Origin: Porites lobata | Taxonomy: Eukaryota; Cnidaria; Anthozoa; Scleractinia; Poritidae | Assembly: GCA_942486035.1 (NCBI GenBank) | Contig: CALNXK010000151.1 | Span: 293,001-357,000, forward strand | Length of the DNA: 64,000 bases | Direction of reading: 5' to 3' | Shown here: positions 12,471 through 24,576 of the stretch, piece by piece | Layout of the letters: each line of letters begins with the position of its first letter | Position numbering within the stretch: the first letter of the stretch is position 1 | Notes under the pieces: generated by a model | Told to the model about the DNA's origin: nothing | Seen by the model: only the letters and a program-made list of their open reading frames with translations | Databases searched by the model: none | Made by a program: the position numbers and the translations under genes

Positions 12471-13075
12471 TCTGATGTCTTATATCCAATATCTGATGGC
12501 TGATGTCTTATCTCCAATGTCTAATGTCCGATATCCGATGTCTGATGTTCCACATCCGATTTCCCATGTCCGATGTCTGATGCCTAATATCTGATGTCTG
12601 ATGTCCAATGTCCGATTTTCAATGTCTGATGTCCCATGTCCCATTTTATTGCCCAACTTCTTGTCCAATTACTTGTCCGCTAGTTCGTCTCATTTTTTGT
12701 TCAACTTGTCTGATTTCTTGTAAGATATTTTGTCCGATTTTTGGTACATTTTTCTTCTTATTTTTTTGTCCAATTTTTTGTCCAATTTTTCGTTCGATAT
12801 CTTGTCTCATGTTTTGTTTGATTTCTTGTCTGATTTCTTGTATGACTGTTGGATGTCTGATGTCTAATGTCCGATTTCTGATGTCTTAAGTCCGATGTCT
12901 GATGTTCCATGTTCTATATCCCATGTCCAATGTCTGATGTCTGATTTTCAATGTCTGATGTCCGATGACTGATGTCTTATGTCCAATATCTGATTCTGAC
13001 GTCTGATGCCCAATGCCTGATTTTCGATGTCAGATGTCCGGTGTCCGATTTTTGATGTCTGATATCTGATGTTCA
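12471..13075. repeat. Low-complexity array, TGATGTCTGATGTCCGA type
   Basis: Adjoins the preceding array and shares the words GTC(C/T)GAT, but the T-runs are reduced and the period shortens to about 8 bp (TGATGTCC). A T-run type block returns at about 12645-12845 before the 8-bp type resumes. This pattern suggests one array evolving by loss or gain of the T-run. Confidence 0.8.
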
Positions 13076-13317
13076 TACCCTTTTTTGAACAAAAAATTCA
13101 CGCATTTTTCAAGAATACCAATGAGAGACTTGAGTCTGTCTTTTTTAGTTCTTCCACAACATGACTGTAATATTAATTTTTGTCCTAAAGGTCTTTTTGA
13201 GTTTGCTCCTTTAAGCACTTGACAATCTGGGTTGGATAAAGTTAGTACTGAAATTCAAGAACTTTCCAGCACTGACTGCAATTTTCAAGGACTTTCAAGG
13301 TGCTTGTGAACCCTGAG

Positions 13318-14990
13318 GGTCACTGAGATGACTGGGATTATTTGGATGACTATATAAATCCATTCAGGTAAAAATCAACAAAGAAAAAGTGGCAGGGATT
13401 CCACAACAGTGTGAGCCAGTTACCATGGGCCCAGAAAATTCAAAAATATAAGAATAGTTAAAATACTTAATCATAAAATTAAAAGCATTATGAGACGGGC
13501 TGGGCATGACTACGAGACTTATTACATTTTAAGATAGACAGACTTGAAAGTGCGGGGATTTTCACAGTCGCAATTACTTAAGGCAGTTTTGTAATACTCT
13601 ACCATTGCCTGTTTAAAATCATTCACACCGATATGAGACCATGAATGATTTTGGAAAAAAAAAAACACCATAATTATCTAGATACTCGTGCCAGAATGTT
13701 AATGGAAGCAGAGCCAAAGATTTAAGTCTATTCATGTACGAAATTGTGCAGGAAAAAGGCAATTTGAGAATATGTTTAGTAGTATGCCTCTGTGTCCTTT
13801 CAATTCTTGTAATTAACTGGAGTGACTGGGACGGCTTGGATAACTGGGATGACTGGAAAGACTAGGACCACTGGGATCGAGAGGAGGACTAGGTTGACTG
13901 GGATAAATGGGGTGACAGGGATTACGGGAGTGACTCAGATGATTAGGACGACTTACTAGGTGACTGGGATGACTGCAATAACAGGGATAACTAAAAAAAA
14001 ACTGGGACAAGTAGGATGATGAGATAACTGAGATGACGAGGGTGCCTGGTATGACTGGGATAAAAAGGATGACTAGAATGGCGAGAATGACTGAAATAAT
14101 TTGGATGCCTGGAATGACTGGAATGGCTAGGATGACAAGGATGAAGGGAATGACTAAGATGACTGGGATGAGTGGAATGAGTGGGATACTAGGATGACTT
14201 GGATGACTAGGGTTACTGAGATAACTGAGTTAACCAGGATGACCGGGATAATTTGCATGATTAGGATGAAAAGGATGAATAATAATGAAATGACTTGGAT
14301 GGCTGAAATAACTAGGAAAACTAGGATGACTGGGATGCTTTGGATAACTGGATGACTGCAACAACTAGGACAACTGGCAAGACTACGATGAATAGGATGA
14401 CTTGGTTTACTGTCAGTGATAACGGGTGACAGGGATGATTGTGATGAAACAGAAAAGTAGAATTACTGGGATGACTAAAATGAAATGGGGTGATGAGATA
14501 ACTGAGATGACTAGGGTGACTGGGATAGCTCTGATGAAAGGGATATGTCGAATAACAGGAATGACTGGGATAAATGAGGTGGCTGTGATGAATGGAATGA
14601 CTGACAGGGCTGGGATAACTATGATGACTACAGAGACTGGGATGACAAGGATGAATGGGTTGACCGGGATAACTAAGGAGACAGACATGACAGTGGTGAC
14701 CTCATTGCCTAGGACAACTAGGGTGGGTGGGATAATTAGAATGACTAAAAAGACTGGGATGACTGGGTTGACTGGCATAACTAAGATGGCAGGGATGACA
14801 GGTGAGACTAGACTGACTGGGATGACTGGGGCAACTGGGGTGACAGGAGTGACTAGGATGACTGACTGCAATGACTGGGACTACTAGGTTGACTAGGACG
14901 CTTGGATTGGCTTGAATAACTAGGATGAATAGGATGACTGGAATAAATTGGATGGGTAGGATGAGTGGGATGATTTAATGAAGGAGCCTG
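13318..14990. repeat. Degenerate minisatellite of the 9-bp word, 1.7 kb
   Basis: Words such as ACTGGGATG, ACTAGGATG and ACAAGGATG recur in the GACTGG orientation, dense from 13810 to 14980 and sparse from 13380 to 13800. More diverged than the array at 1 kb. The roughly 150-codon ORFs on both strands here are repeat translations (Thr-Gly-Met or Val-Ile-Pro) and not genes. Confidence 0.85.
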
Positions 14991-15568
14991 AAAAAGATTT
15001 CATACTTTAAAGGGGGAAACAGTGGGATTTGGAATTGTGTGTACCTCTGGAAAAATCCTAAACAAAATGTAATAGTCTCATAACAGTTAAGAAAGTTACA
15101 AAAAAGTGATACCTGAAATGCTAGAAATCACCAATGGAGGACCATGATCCCTCTGCTTCTTGAGATGTCATCCCTTTAATTGAAGAAATGTTTTTGATAT
15201 CCAACTTGTGATGGGCAAAGAATCTCCTGGAACATCACCAAGTGGGAGGGGTTCTGTTAAATGGCCAGAGATACAAGAAATAATACAGGTAAATTTGACT
15301 GTCAGGTAGAAAGGAAGAACTAGTCTCCCTATAGTACCTAATCATGGATGTCTATTTTTCTGCAAAAAACGTTTCCTAACAAAATAAATAAATGAAGTCT
15401 TGCTTCTTTTCAAAATTCATTAAAAATTTTTAACGAAAAGAATTGCCTGCAGTATTATCTTTTTATACTTTCGTAATTTTTAAATTTTGTGATCTGATAA
15501 CAGCTTTACTTTGGCTTGTGATGACTATGATCTATTTAAAAAAAAACAATATTTTTTTAAGTTCATCA

Positions 15569-15600
<32 letters not shown>

Positions 15601-15605
15601 TCATA
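15569..15605. repeat. (TAA)n microsatellite
   Basis: A run of about ten TAA/AAT units followed by looser AT-rich sequence. Confidence 0.9.
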
Positions 15606-15673
15606 AAAATAATAATTATAATCAATAATTATAATTAATAATTATTCACTTCTGTTCGGCCATGCTGCCTCCA

Positions 15674-15720
15674 ACAGCCATTTTTTTATTAGTAATTATT
15701 ACTAATAAAAAAATGGCTGT
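15674..15720. repeat. Perfect 47-bp palindrome
   Basis: Starts ACAGCCATTTTTTTATTAG and ends in its exact reverse complement. The arms are 23 nt with a single central base, so there is no loop spacer. It sits immediately before the interspersed repeat that begins near 15724. Confidence 0.9.
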
Positions 15721-15850
15721 ACAACAACAGCTGGGTGATTATAACCACTGCAAATGTCTACTTCTTATCAGAGAAAAACCCTGAGCCAGCTTAACCCCAC
15801 TCTCAGGGTGCTTTCCAAAAGTCAGAACTGGCTGGCTGGACCTTGGCCAG
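15721..15850. repeat. Interspersed repeat, related to 10.38-10.53 kb
   Basis: Shares AACAACAGCTGGGTGA and GAAAAACCCTGAGCCAGC with the 10.4-kb copy at matched spacing. Confidence 0.5.
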
Positions 15851-16725
15851 ACTAGTCATTTTGACAATGAAACAGAACTTCTACAAAGAGTTTTTGCTGA
15901 AAAATCATCTCCTTCTTGCCTTACAGACACCCTGCTGTAACGCACACCCCGATAATAAGGATAGCAGCAAAATCACCAGCAAAAATGAATTACAGATGTT
16001 TTGCCTGAGATTAAACTCATCACCAATAAAATGGAGCTTGGAAACTGGTGCCTTAAAAGTTAGACGGGAGCCTGAGCGCCTCAGGCATGGCATGAAGGTA
16101 TCCATGGCAACCCTACAAGCGGGAGCCACCCCTGCATGCAGCTGTCAACTGGCACAGTCACACTGAAAGACTTCAGTGGAAAATACTCACCTGACCCCAT
16201 ACTTACCAATGTACTAAAGGGGAGGGATGGGCCGGGAGCCAGAATCCGCAAAGATTCGCTTAAGCAACAGATCCGCAAAGATAAGCTCAAAAATGCCAGC
16301 ATGAGATGCAACGTAAGTCACAAGATAAGCAATAGGCCCCTGCCGTCACCCCACAGATCACGTACGCTTGAGGAGGAGCTCGCTGACCGCTGGCTTGCAA
16401 TTTAACTTTGCCTAAATTACATTTAGCCACATTAAACTTTTCGCTGTAACCAACTCTCAGTAATCAAGACACTAACTTTAGGTCCCTGCAGTGTCCACTA
16501 GAACGAGAATTGACTATATTTAGCATTTGACTGAATAGTTTGATAAAAGTGAAATTCTCATTGCAATGGGAATGGTCTGGCCAGTCAGTAACTGACAAAT
16601 GGAAAGCACCCTTAGTGATCTCCCAAGCTGGTAATAGACAGAGTGACGTAAAACCAAGTCTCTGTAATGAAGTAGGGTAGCTATACAAAACAAATTAATC
16701 CTACATACCAAACCAGTTGTAATTC
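15851..16725. other. No supported gene
   Basis: Overlapping ORFs of 74-107 codons occur on both strands from 15843 to 16405. None shows a recognisable domain or clear splice sites. Could be a decayed repeat. Confidence 0.35.
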
Positions 16726-16830
16726 CTAGACTGTGATGCTGTTGTCCTCTAAATCCAGACTCTCCTCCAAAGAATGCAGTCCATTTCTATTAATGTCTGA
16801 CCAGCTTGCCTCTTGCTTGTCTTTTTCTGC
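16726..16830 (-). other. Candidate 3' terminal exon, minus strand
   Basis: Acceptor TTTAATTTTTTTCAG is followed by 34 open codons in phase 0 starting AEKDKQEASWSDINRNGLHS and ending NSITV before TAG (16726-16728). The start resembles the exon candidate at 10.6 kb. The middle (D-I-N-x-N-G-L-H-S-L-E-E) resembles the exon candidate at 32.1 kb (D-M-D-E-E-G-W-H-C-L-L-D). The three may be duplicated exons of one minus-strand gene or part of an unrecognised repeat. Product unknown. Confidence 0.3.
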
Positions 16831-17589
16831 CTGAAAAAAATTAAACAAACCATTTTTATCAACATGTAAACTGGTGACGATAAGATGGCCACTTCTTGCT
16901 ACAAATCTCAACACTCCTTGCAATCCATAAAAAACACCTTATGAACATGAATAAAGTATAGTAACATTTCCTAGATGGAGAAAATCAACCATCTAGACTT
17001 AAGAAGTGGGAACAATAAATAAGCTTGAAAAATGGTGATTTGAAATAATGTCAGGACTGATAACATTTCATTCAATGGCACAAAAGCTTAAAAACTAATG
17101 ACTGTCACTCATTTCTTAAATTGACTTGGAGATGTTTGGATATCACATATAATATCTGCTTTATGTCTAATGACCAAATCTAAACAATGCTTGTTCTTAA
17201 ACCATTAACTCTATGGTGGAGAATTAACTCTCATCTCAAGTATGATAACAAACATTAATACCCTTCAGCAATAAAACACAGGGGTATAGCTAGGATTTCT
17301 GAAGAAAGGGCTATGCACAATTTTCCAAATCCCCCTTCCCACAATCATCTTTAAAGCACAAATCTTTTTCAGGTTTCTCAATTAAAGGTGAGGTTAAGTC
17401 ATAAGCTTAAACATAAAAACTGTTATGAAATGACAAAACAGGAAGTTGTAAAAATCATAAATTGGTTGTCATTTTATTACACCAACAATTAAGCTACTAT
17501 CTTGTGTAAAAAATAGTTTTACAGTGACAACAGCATCCTACATTTGCATAATTGTGCCCTACTTCAACTACTACATCTCATTCATCACA
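16831..17589. other. Non-coding stretch, no feature recognised
   Basis: AT-rich; no gene or repeat identified. Confidence 0.4.
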
Positions 17590-18000
17590 GTCATCCCAGA
17601 CATCCTAACCAACCAATTCACACCAGTCATCCCTGGTCATCCAACTCATCCTAGTCATCCCAGTCATCCTAGTCATCCCAGTCATCCTAGTCATCCCAGT
17701 CACCCTAGTCATCCCAGTCATCCTAGTCATCCAAGTCATCCTAGTCATCCCAGTCATCCTAGTCATCCCAGTCATCCTAGTCATCCCAGTCATCCTAGTC
17801 ATCCCAGTCATCCTAGTCATCCCAGTCATCCTAGTATTCTAAGTTATCCTTATTGTCATCCCAGTTGTCCCATTTTTATCCTAGTCATTCTTGTTTTCAG
17901 TCACCCTAGTCATCTCAATCACCCTAGCCATCATAGTCATCACAGTCAACCCAGTTACTCCAGTCATTGTAGTTGTTCAATTCATCCTAGTCATCCTGTT
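17590..18000. repeat. Minisatellite, 18-bp unit CATCCTAGTCATCCCAGT
   Basis: From 17648 to about 17835 the 18-bp unit repeats about ten times almost perfectly; degenerate units flank it to 18000. It is the same word family as 525-1440 but in the opposite orientation. The 169-codon Ser-His-Pro ORF is a product of the repeat. Confidence 0.93.
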
Positions 18001-18479
18001 TACATAGGTGTGAATCACGTCATCATTGCTTAGAATATGATGTTGGATAACATGTTTTGGTTATAGGCCTTATCAAGGTTTTGACAAGTAGGCAACCGTG
18101 TGAGACATTACTGACAGTGTTTGTTTGAGAATCTAAGGTTGAATAATTTCCCTAAAGCGGCTCTTCTGAAAAAAAATATGAATTGTAAACTAAGCTCCTA
18201 ACGATTCTACTTAAAAATTGTGAGGTTGTTACATGCAGCTACATGTGCTAGAACCACTTCTTAAAATTGCAGACAAATATAATTATGTAAAATCTAACGC
18301 AAGCATCTGGAGAAATTTAAGTAGAGTAACGGCCCCAAAATTTGATAGTAAAATCCTTTGCTGTGTAGCTTTAGTTTACAGTTCATATTTTTTTCAGAAC
18401 AGCTGTTTTACAGAAAGTATTCGACATTAGATTCTCATACAAACACTGTAATTTCTGACGCGTTTGCCTACTCATCAAG
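18001..18479. other. Non-coding stretch, no feature recognised
   Basis: No supported gene or repeat. Confidence 0.4.
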
Positions 18480-18525
18480 ATGGCGTCGAAAACCGTGATA
18501 ACGCCTATTATTCACCTATATAAAG
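18480..18525 (+). other. Possible first coding exon (weak)
   Basis: An ATG in good context (AAGATGG) opens MASKTVITPIIHLYK and runs into a good donor (AAAG|GTGAGC). No following exon was identified to the right, where the tandem repeat begins. It could be a real first exon of a gene with distant exons, or chance. Confidence 0.18.
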
Positions 18526-18887
18526 GTGAGCAACCCCTCCCACTAAATACAGCTTTCTTGCATAAAGGAAAGCCTCTATATTGACCTTCTCATCTGGGTT
18601 CTTCATTTCCTCATATTCCCAAGGCTTTAAAATGGAATTGTGGCATCTATAAGAATTTTACTCTCACTAACATCAATACTATTTTTTTTGTTCGGTGCTT
18701 CAGTTTCACTATTGGTTTAAAACTATAAATTGAATTCTCTTCTTTGAACTCCTTCTTTTTATAAAATTCAGAGTTTCACAGTCACAAAAACATGGTGATT
18801 TAGAGAAGCTTTTGGCTGAATTTGTTGAATTGTAATGTTATCTTTATTTCTATTAATTACTATAAATTCTTGCAAACCTGTTCAGCA

Positions 18888-19130
18888 TGCAAAGAAAGTC
18901 ATGTCCGATAGCCCGGGGCTAGTGGATTTTGCTATCAGGCTAGTGATTTTTGTTCTTAACTTGCCCGACGGGCAAGTGCTGTTTTTTTGGGGAACTTCAA
19001 ATTACAGAAGGATTGTAATCAATCCTGCTAATCAAAAAGTGTTTTGGGGCTAGTTGAAATGACTTGTGGGCTAGTACATGCTAGCTACAGCTTGCCCGAA
19101 TGGCAGGCTGTAAAACTGACTTTCTTTGCA
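18888..19130. mobile_element. 243-bp TIR element (MITE-like)
   Basis: Terminal inverted repeats TGCAAAGAAAGTCA (18888-18901) and TGACTTTCTTTGCA (19117-19130) match perfectly over 14 bp. Internal features include the palindrome ACTTGCCCGACGGGCAAGT (18959-18977) and repeated GGGCTAGT words. Only this copy has both ends; the two downstream copies within the tandem array lack the left end. Confidence 0.7.
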
Positions 19131-20347
19131 CCCTACTGTTTTGCATTTTTAGATTTTAGATATCATTAGTCCTTCTAAACTTTTTACTAGGTTTCTTAGA
19201 ATTGTGTAATGCACTTAGCTTAGAGACAAGGTAATTAAGTGCAATGTAAGCTTTTGTATTATTATTATTTATTCATTTATTTTTGTATTATTATTATTAT
19301 TATTAATATTATTATTATTATTATTATCATCATTATGACAAGCAGGCTTAAACCTACTAAAGGAGTTTTTAGTCGGCATGAAAGCGTGTGTTATTCCTAA
19401 GCCAAACAACACAGTCCACATTCTGGATCTATGATGAGGTTGTTGGAAACCCTGCTACAAGATCCTGCTATGGAACCATCCTGCTTGGTAATAATCTGAC
19501 ATGATCACAAGCAACTCAGAAAAGCCCGCACAACCCTGGCACACAAGTATGCTGAAGCGATTAGCAATCAGAATAAAGGCCACAAGAGAGGACAGGGGTC
19601 CCTGATCCATACAGCAAAAAACATTGCAACAGGCAGGCCAAGCAGAACCGAACAGTGAAGCGCAAGAGATAGGGTCAAGATCATTGAAACACGAGTTTGT
19701 TCAGAGGTCAACTAGAAGTCCAAAACTGAATTTCTCTAGGTTAAAACACAGTCCTGTGTGATGATCATCTGTTAAACACTAACACTTTAATAGCATTTTG
19801 ACTGAACAAACCATGCAATAATAATTGGTCTAGCGACTTTTATTTTGTTTCCTTAGATCATTTTTATCATAACATTGATTTTGCTCATTGTGCATGAAAA
19901 GAAAGGAGTTACACATGCATTCAGCATTCACAAAGGCAGTTTCACTTAGTTATCAATCAAAGTGGCTGTGAGCCAAAAAAATTTGGAAAAAATTATGTTG
20001 TTAGTAAAATTTTTGTCCTTAACTTGCCCGACAGGCAAGTGCTGTTTTTTTGGGGAACTTCAAATTACAGAAGGATTGTAATCAATTCTGCTAATCAAAA
20101 AGTGTTTTGGGGCTAGTTGAAATGACTTGTGGGCTAGTACATGCTAGCTACAGCTTGCCCGAATGGCATGCTGTAAAACTGACTTTCTTTGCACCCTGCT
20201 GTTTTGCATTTTTAGATTTTAGATATCATTAGTCCTTCTAAACTTTTTACTAGGTTTCTTAGAAGTGTGTAATGCACTTAGCTTAGAGACAAGGTAATTA
20301 AGTGTAATGTAAGCTTTTGTATTATTATTATTTATTCATTTATTTTT

Positions 20348-20381
<34 letters not shown>

Positions 20382-21394
20382 CATTATGACAAGTAGGCTT
20401 AAACCTACTAAAGGAGTTTTTAGTCGGCATGAAAGCGTGTGTTATTCCTAAGCCAAACAACACAGACCACATTCTGGATCTATGATGAAGTTGTTGGAAA
20501 CCCTGCTACAAGATCCTGCTATGGAACCATCCTGCTTGGTAGTAATCTGACATGATCACAAGCAACTCAGAAAAGCCCGCACAACCCTGGCACACGAGTA
20601 TGCTGAAGCGATTAGCAATCAGAATAAAGGCCACAAGAGAAGACAGGGGTCCCTGATCCATACAGCAAAAAACATTGCAACAGGCAGGCCAAGCAGAACC
20701 GAACAGTGAAGCGCAAGAGATAGGGTCAAGATCATTGGAACACGAGTTTGTTCAGAGGTCAACTAGAAGTCCAAAACTGAATTTCTCTAGGTTAAAACAC
20801 AGTCCTGTGTGATGATCATCTGTTAAACACTAACACTTTAATAGCATTTTGACTGAACAAACCATGCAATTGGTCTAGCGACTTTTATTTTGTTTCCTTA
20901 GATCATTTTTATCATAACATTGATTTTGCTCATTGTTCATGAAAAGAAAGGAGTTACACATGCATTCAGCATTCACAAAGGCAGTTTCACTTAGTTATCA
21001 ATCAAAGTGGCTGTGAGCCAAAAAAATTTGGAAAAAATTATGTTGTTAGTAAAATTTTTGTCCTTAACTTGCCCAACGGGCAAGTGCTGTTTTTTTGGGG
21101 AACTTCAAATTACAGAAGGATTGTAATCAATCCTGCTAATCAAAAAGTGTTTTGGGGCTAGTTGAAATGACTTGTGGGCTAGTACATGCTAGCTACAGCT
21201 TGCCCGAATGGCATGCTGTAAAACTGACTTTCTTTGCACCCTGCTGTTTTGCATTTTTAGATTTTAGATATCATTAGTCCTTCTAAACTTTTTACTAGGT
21301 TTCTTAGAATTGTGTAATGCACTTAGCTTAGAGACATTAGGTAATTAAGTGCAATGTAAGCTTTTGTATTATTATTATTTATTCATTTATTTTT

Positions 21395-21434
<40 letters not shown>

Positions 21435-22080
21435 CATTATGACAAGCAGGCTTAAACCTACTAAAGGAGTTTTTAGTCGGCATGAAAGCGTGTGTTATTC
21501 CTAAGCCAAACAACACAGTCCACATTCTGGATCTATGATGAGGTTGTTGGAAACCCTGCTACAAGATCCTGCTATGGAACCATCCTGCTTGGTAGTAATC
21601 TGACATGATCACAAGCAACTCAGAAAAGCCCGCACAACCCTGGCACACGAGTATGCTGAAGCGATTAGCAATCAGAATAAAGGCCACAAGAGAAGACAGG
21701 GGTCCCTGATCCATACAGCAAAAAACATTGCAACAGGCAGGCCAAGCAGAACCGAACAGTGAAGCGCAAGAGATAGGGTCAAGATCATTGGAACACGAGT
21801 TTGTTCAGAGGTCAACTAGAAGTCCAAAACTGAATTTCTCTAGGTTAAAACACAGTCCTGTGTGATGATCATCTGTTAAACACTAACACTTTAATAGCAT
21901 TTTGACTGAACGAACCATGCAATTGGTCTAGCGACTTTTATTTTGTTTCCTTAGATCATTTTTATCATAACATTGATTTTGCTCATTGTTCATGAAAAGA
22001 AAGGAGTTACACATGCATTCAGCATTCACACAAGGCAGTTTCACTTAGTTATCAATCAAAGTGGTTATGTTGTTAGTAAA
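18950..22080. repeat. Three tandem copies of a 1.05-kb unit
   Basis: Copies start with CTTAACTTGCCC at about 18957, 20020 and 21065, with spacings of 1063 and 1045 bp. The copies look more than 95% identical. Differences are mainly in the internal ATT/TTA microsatellite (about 19260-19330, 20320-20390, 21365-21435) and a few substitutions. The third copy lacks about 28 bp near its end. Each unit carries the right part of the 243-bp TIR element plus about 850 bp of unrecognised sequence without a long ORF. High identity implies recent duplication. Confidence 0.92.
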
Positions 22081-22085
22081 ATCTG

Positions 22086-22565
22086 CCTTATTACATGAAA
22101 TTTTCGCGACATGTTTATTTTGCGATTTTGATGTGCGCATATTTTGCGACGCTTAAATTTCGCGATTTTGCGAAAATTTCATATTTTGATGTTATTTAAT
22201 GTCGTTGAATTAAATATCATGACTTTATCAAAGGAACAATAACGTCAAAATTAAGAAAAACCAAGCAGTTCTCACAATGTCCACAAGCAGTCCATGCTTG
22301 TACATGAATTATTGTTCTTGAGTAAACTGACCACAAAATCCATTTACACTGAAAAATCATCAGAAAAGTAAAAAAAATGTGATTTGCAAACATTTCAGTG
22401 GTAATAAACTCTTTCTTTCTTAACTGTGGACATAATGTGAGTCACTTAATTTTCGCGTTATCTTATGTTCGCAACACTCAATGTTCACACAACTTAAATT
22501 TCGCTAATTTTTTGTACCACCAAATTCACGAAATTAACGTGTCATGAAAATTTCATGTAATAAGG
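22086..22565. mobile_element. 480-bp TIR element with perfect 20-bp ends
   Basis: The left end CCTTATTACATGAAATTTTC and the right end GAAAATTTCATGTAATAAGG are exact reverse complements; the match continues imperfectly to about 34 bp. The sub-terminal regions are rich in TTCGCG and TTTCGC words. There is no ORF. It abuts the end of the third tandem copy. A target duplication is not obvious. Confidence 0.8.
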
Positions 22566-24576
22566 ACAAGGTATATTAGATTTTTTATAAAGTTTTTGTA
22601 TCTTTAAATGTTATTTGATAGACTAGGTTGTAATTTTAGCTCAGAATATCTTTTCTTAAGAGAGTTCACTGTGAAGAAGACTTGAGGTACAGGATTGAAT
22701 GAGCGAATGTAGTGAGCGGGAGTTTAACTTGTTTCTTTTGGAGGAAATCGCATAAAGTAATGTGTTTTTGTGTGAAGTACCATGACTGTTTCCATCTGAA
22801 GATCAAAGATATGTCATTGGTTCTATTAGGTAGTAGGATAATATTACCGTTAATGTTGACGATATATCATCAGTAACAAATGAATTGTTTCTTTGCCTCC
22901 ATAATGGACCAATTTATAACTCGGGCAGTTTTAGAGGGAGCATGTAAATTTTCATGAATGGATGGTGAAACTATCAATTTGTATAAAATCAACAAGTATG
23001 AATCAAATACATACATGTGATTTATATCCGAATCACTGAAAAGTTAGTATAATTACATTTGAATCAAAATGATACTGTACTGAAAATAATGTTCTTTAGC
23101 AAGAAAACTATGGTTGACAAGTATGCTTGAGTATATTTTGGAAAACTGCCCTGAAAAACGGGTAAAACAGTAGATCAATCTATCATGCAAACAATCATGT
23201 AGGCCTTCTGTTCACATAATAAAGTAGTTCATCACATTTCGGATTCATTTCTGCCACTCTTTGTCACAACGTGAACAAGTATTCAGACTGTAGCGGAATA
23301 AAATGACTAGCAGCGACGACTGGAACCCACTGACATGGAAGCAAAATTCAGAAGTGTGGATTGGGATTAAGTTCACCAAACCCTCTTGGCAAACAGCTCC
23401 AGTATAATGTCTGATGTATACTGGACTTAATGACTTGTCCAGTTCAGTGCCGTTGCTGTTCATACTGAACCAGATAGCTATTCATGTCAGCACAAAAAGC
23501 TATTTGGCATAGTGCAGACATTGAAAAAATATAATTCAAAATATTTTGCCTTTTCTGATTGACTTCAATCCCTTGGCTAACTCTTCACCACCAACTGACA
23601 CATCTTCCAAATACAGCAATATACCATTGATTTAACTATAGATATTTCATCTCGCAACAAAGAAAAGAAGATAATAATTTTTCAAGATGGCTTTATTAAA
23701 ATAATGCGGGGCAAAAAACATGACACAGACTGTTGACCAATTACTGTTTATGTTGTCAATCTTACACATTGCAATATGAAAGGATGTTTTAAGGATGTTA
23801 AGGGATGTTACAGGAAGTTTAATTGGGGAACTTGATGCAGGATGTCACTTACTGAATATTCTAAGGAATTAAATTACTTATGACAAAGCATGTATAATAA
23901 TTATCTAAAGTAGTGAAGAAAGCATAAGCATAACAAATGGAAATAAAACAGCTGAAATTTTTCAAATCAAGTAGAAAGTGATTGTTGGAAAGGGATGTCA
24001 GTTTCATTGTTAGTTCATGATTATATGACGAAGTCAGATCAAAATTTTTATTTTTTGCATTAAAACCGTCGGGCAGTTTTGTCACTTGTAGAACTGATAC
24101 CTTAACCTATAGATTTGCATGTGTTCTCTCGCCATTTCGATTGATCAGATCCGATTAAGCGGCCCAGCAAGAAAAAAAATAGGTTCCGAAAAGTTTTCCC
24201 GGAATTAAGTTTAATTTGAAACAAAAACGGCTCTTTTCTAATTGCTTTGACGTTAATAAAAATGTATATAAGAATTATTCCAAGCATCTTATAAACAAGT
24301 GAAACATCTGCTTTGCAACAGTCCGCAATGCCCAGTCAACAGTAGTAGTGTGTTCACAAAATAATGTTACATCATAGTTCAGTTAACTGCTCATCAAAGC
24401 CTTACTATCAACGGAAAGTCTTGAAACTCTCTAAATGTTGGTCAATCCGTGTTGAGGCTCTGGTCGGATCAGTTCTAGAAAACTGATTCTACTGACATTC
24501 TGAAATATCAAACGTTTTCAAGATCCGATAAGAGTTTTTCTTACTTCAAGCACCACAAACCCATACAAAGCATCAA
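22566..24576. other. Non-coding stretch upstream of the receptor gene
   Basis: AT-rich. ORFs of 61-74 codons on the minus strand show no domain. Presumably holds the 5' UTR and promoter of the receptor gene near its right end; no single convincing promoter motif was seen. Confidence 0.4.

Noticed and set aside
14413..14887. 150-codon ORFs on both strands
   Set aside because: Overlapping frames of the degenerate 9-bp-word minisatellite.
17524..18033. 169-codon plus-strand ORF of Ser-His-Pro repeats
   Set aside because: Direct translation of the 18-bp minisatellite.
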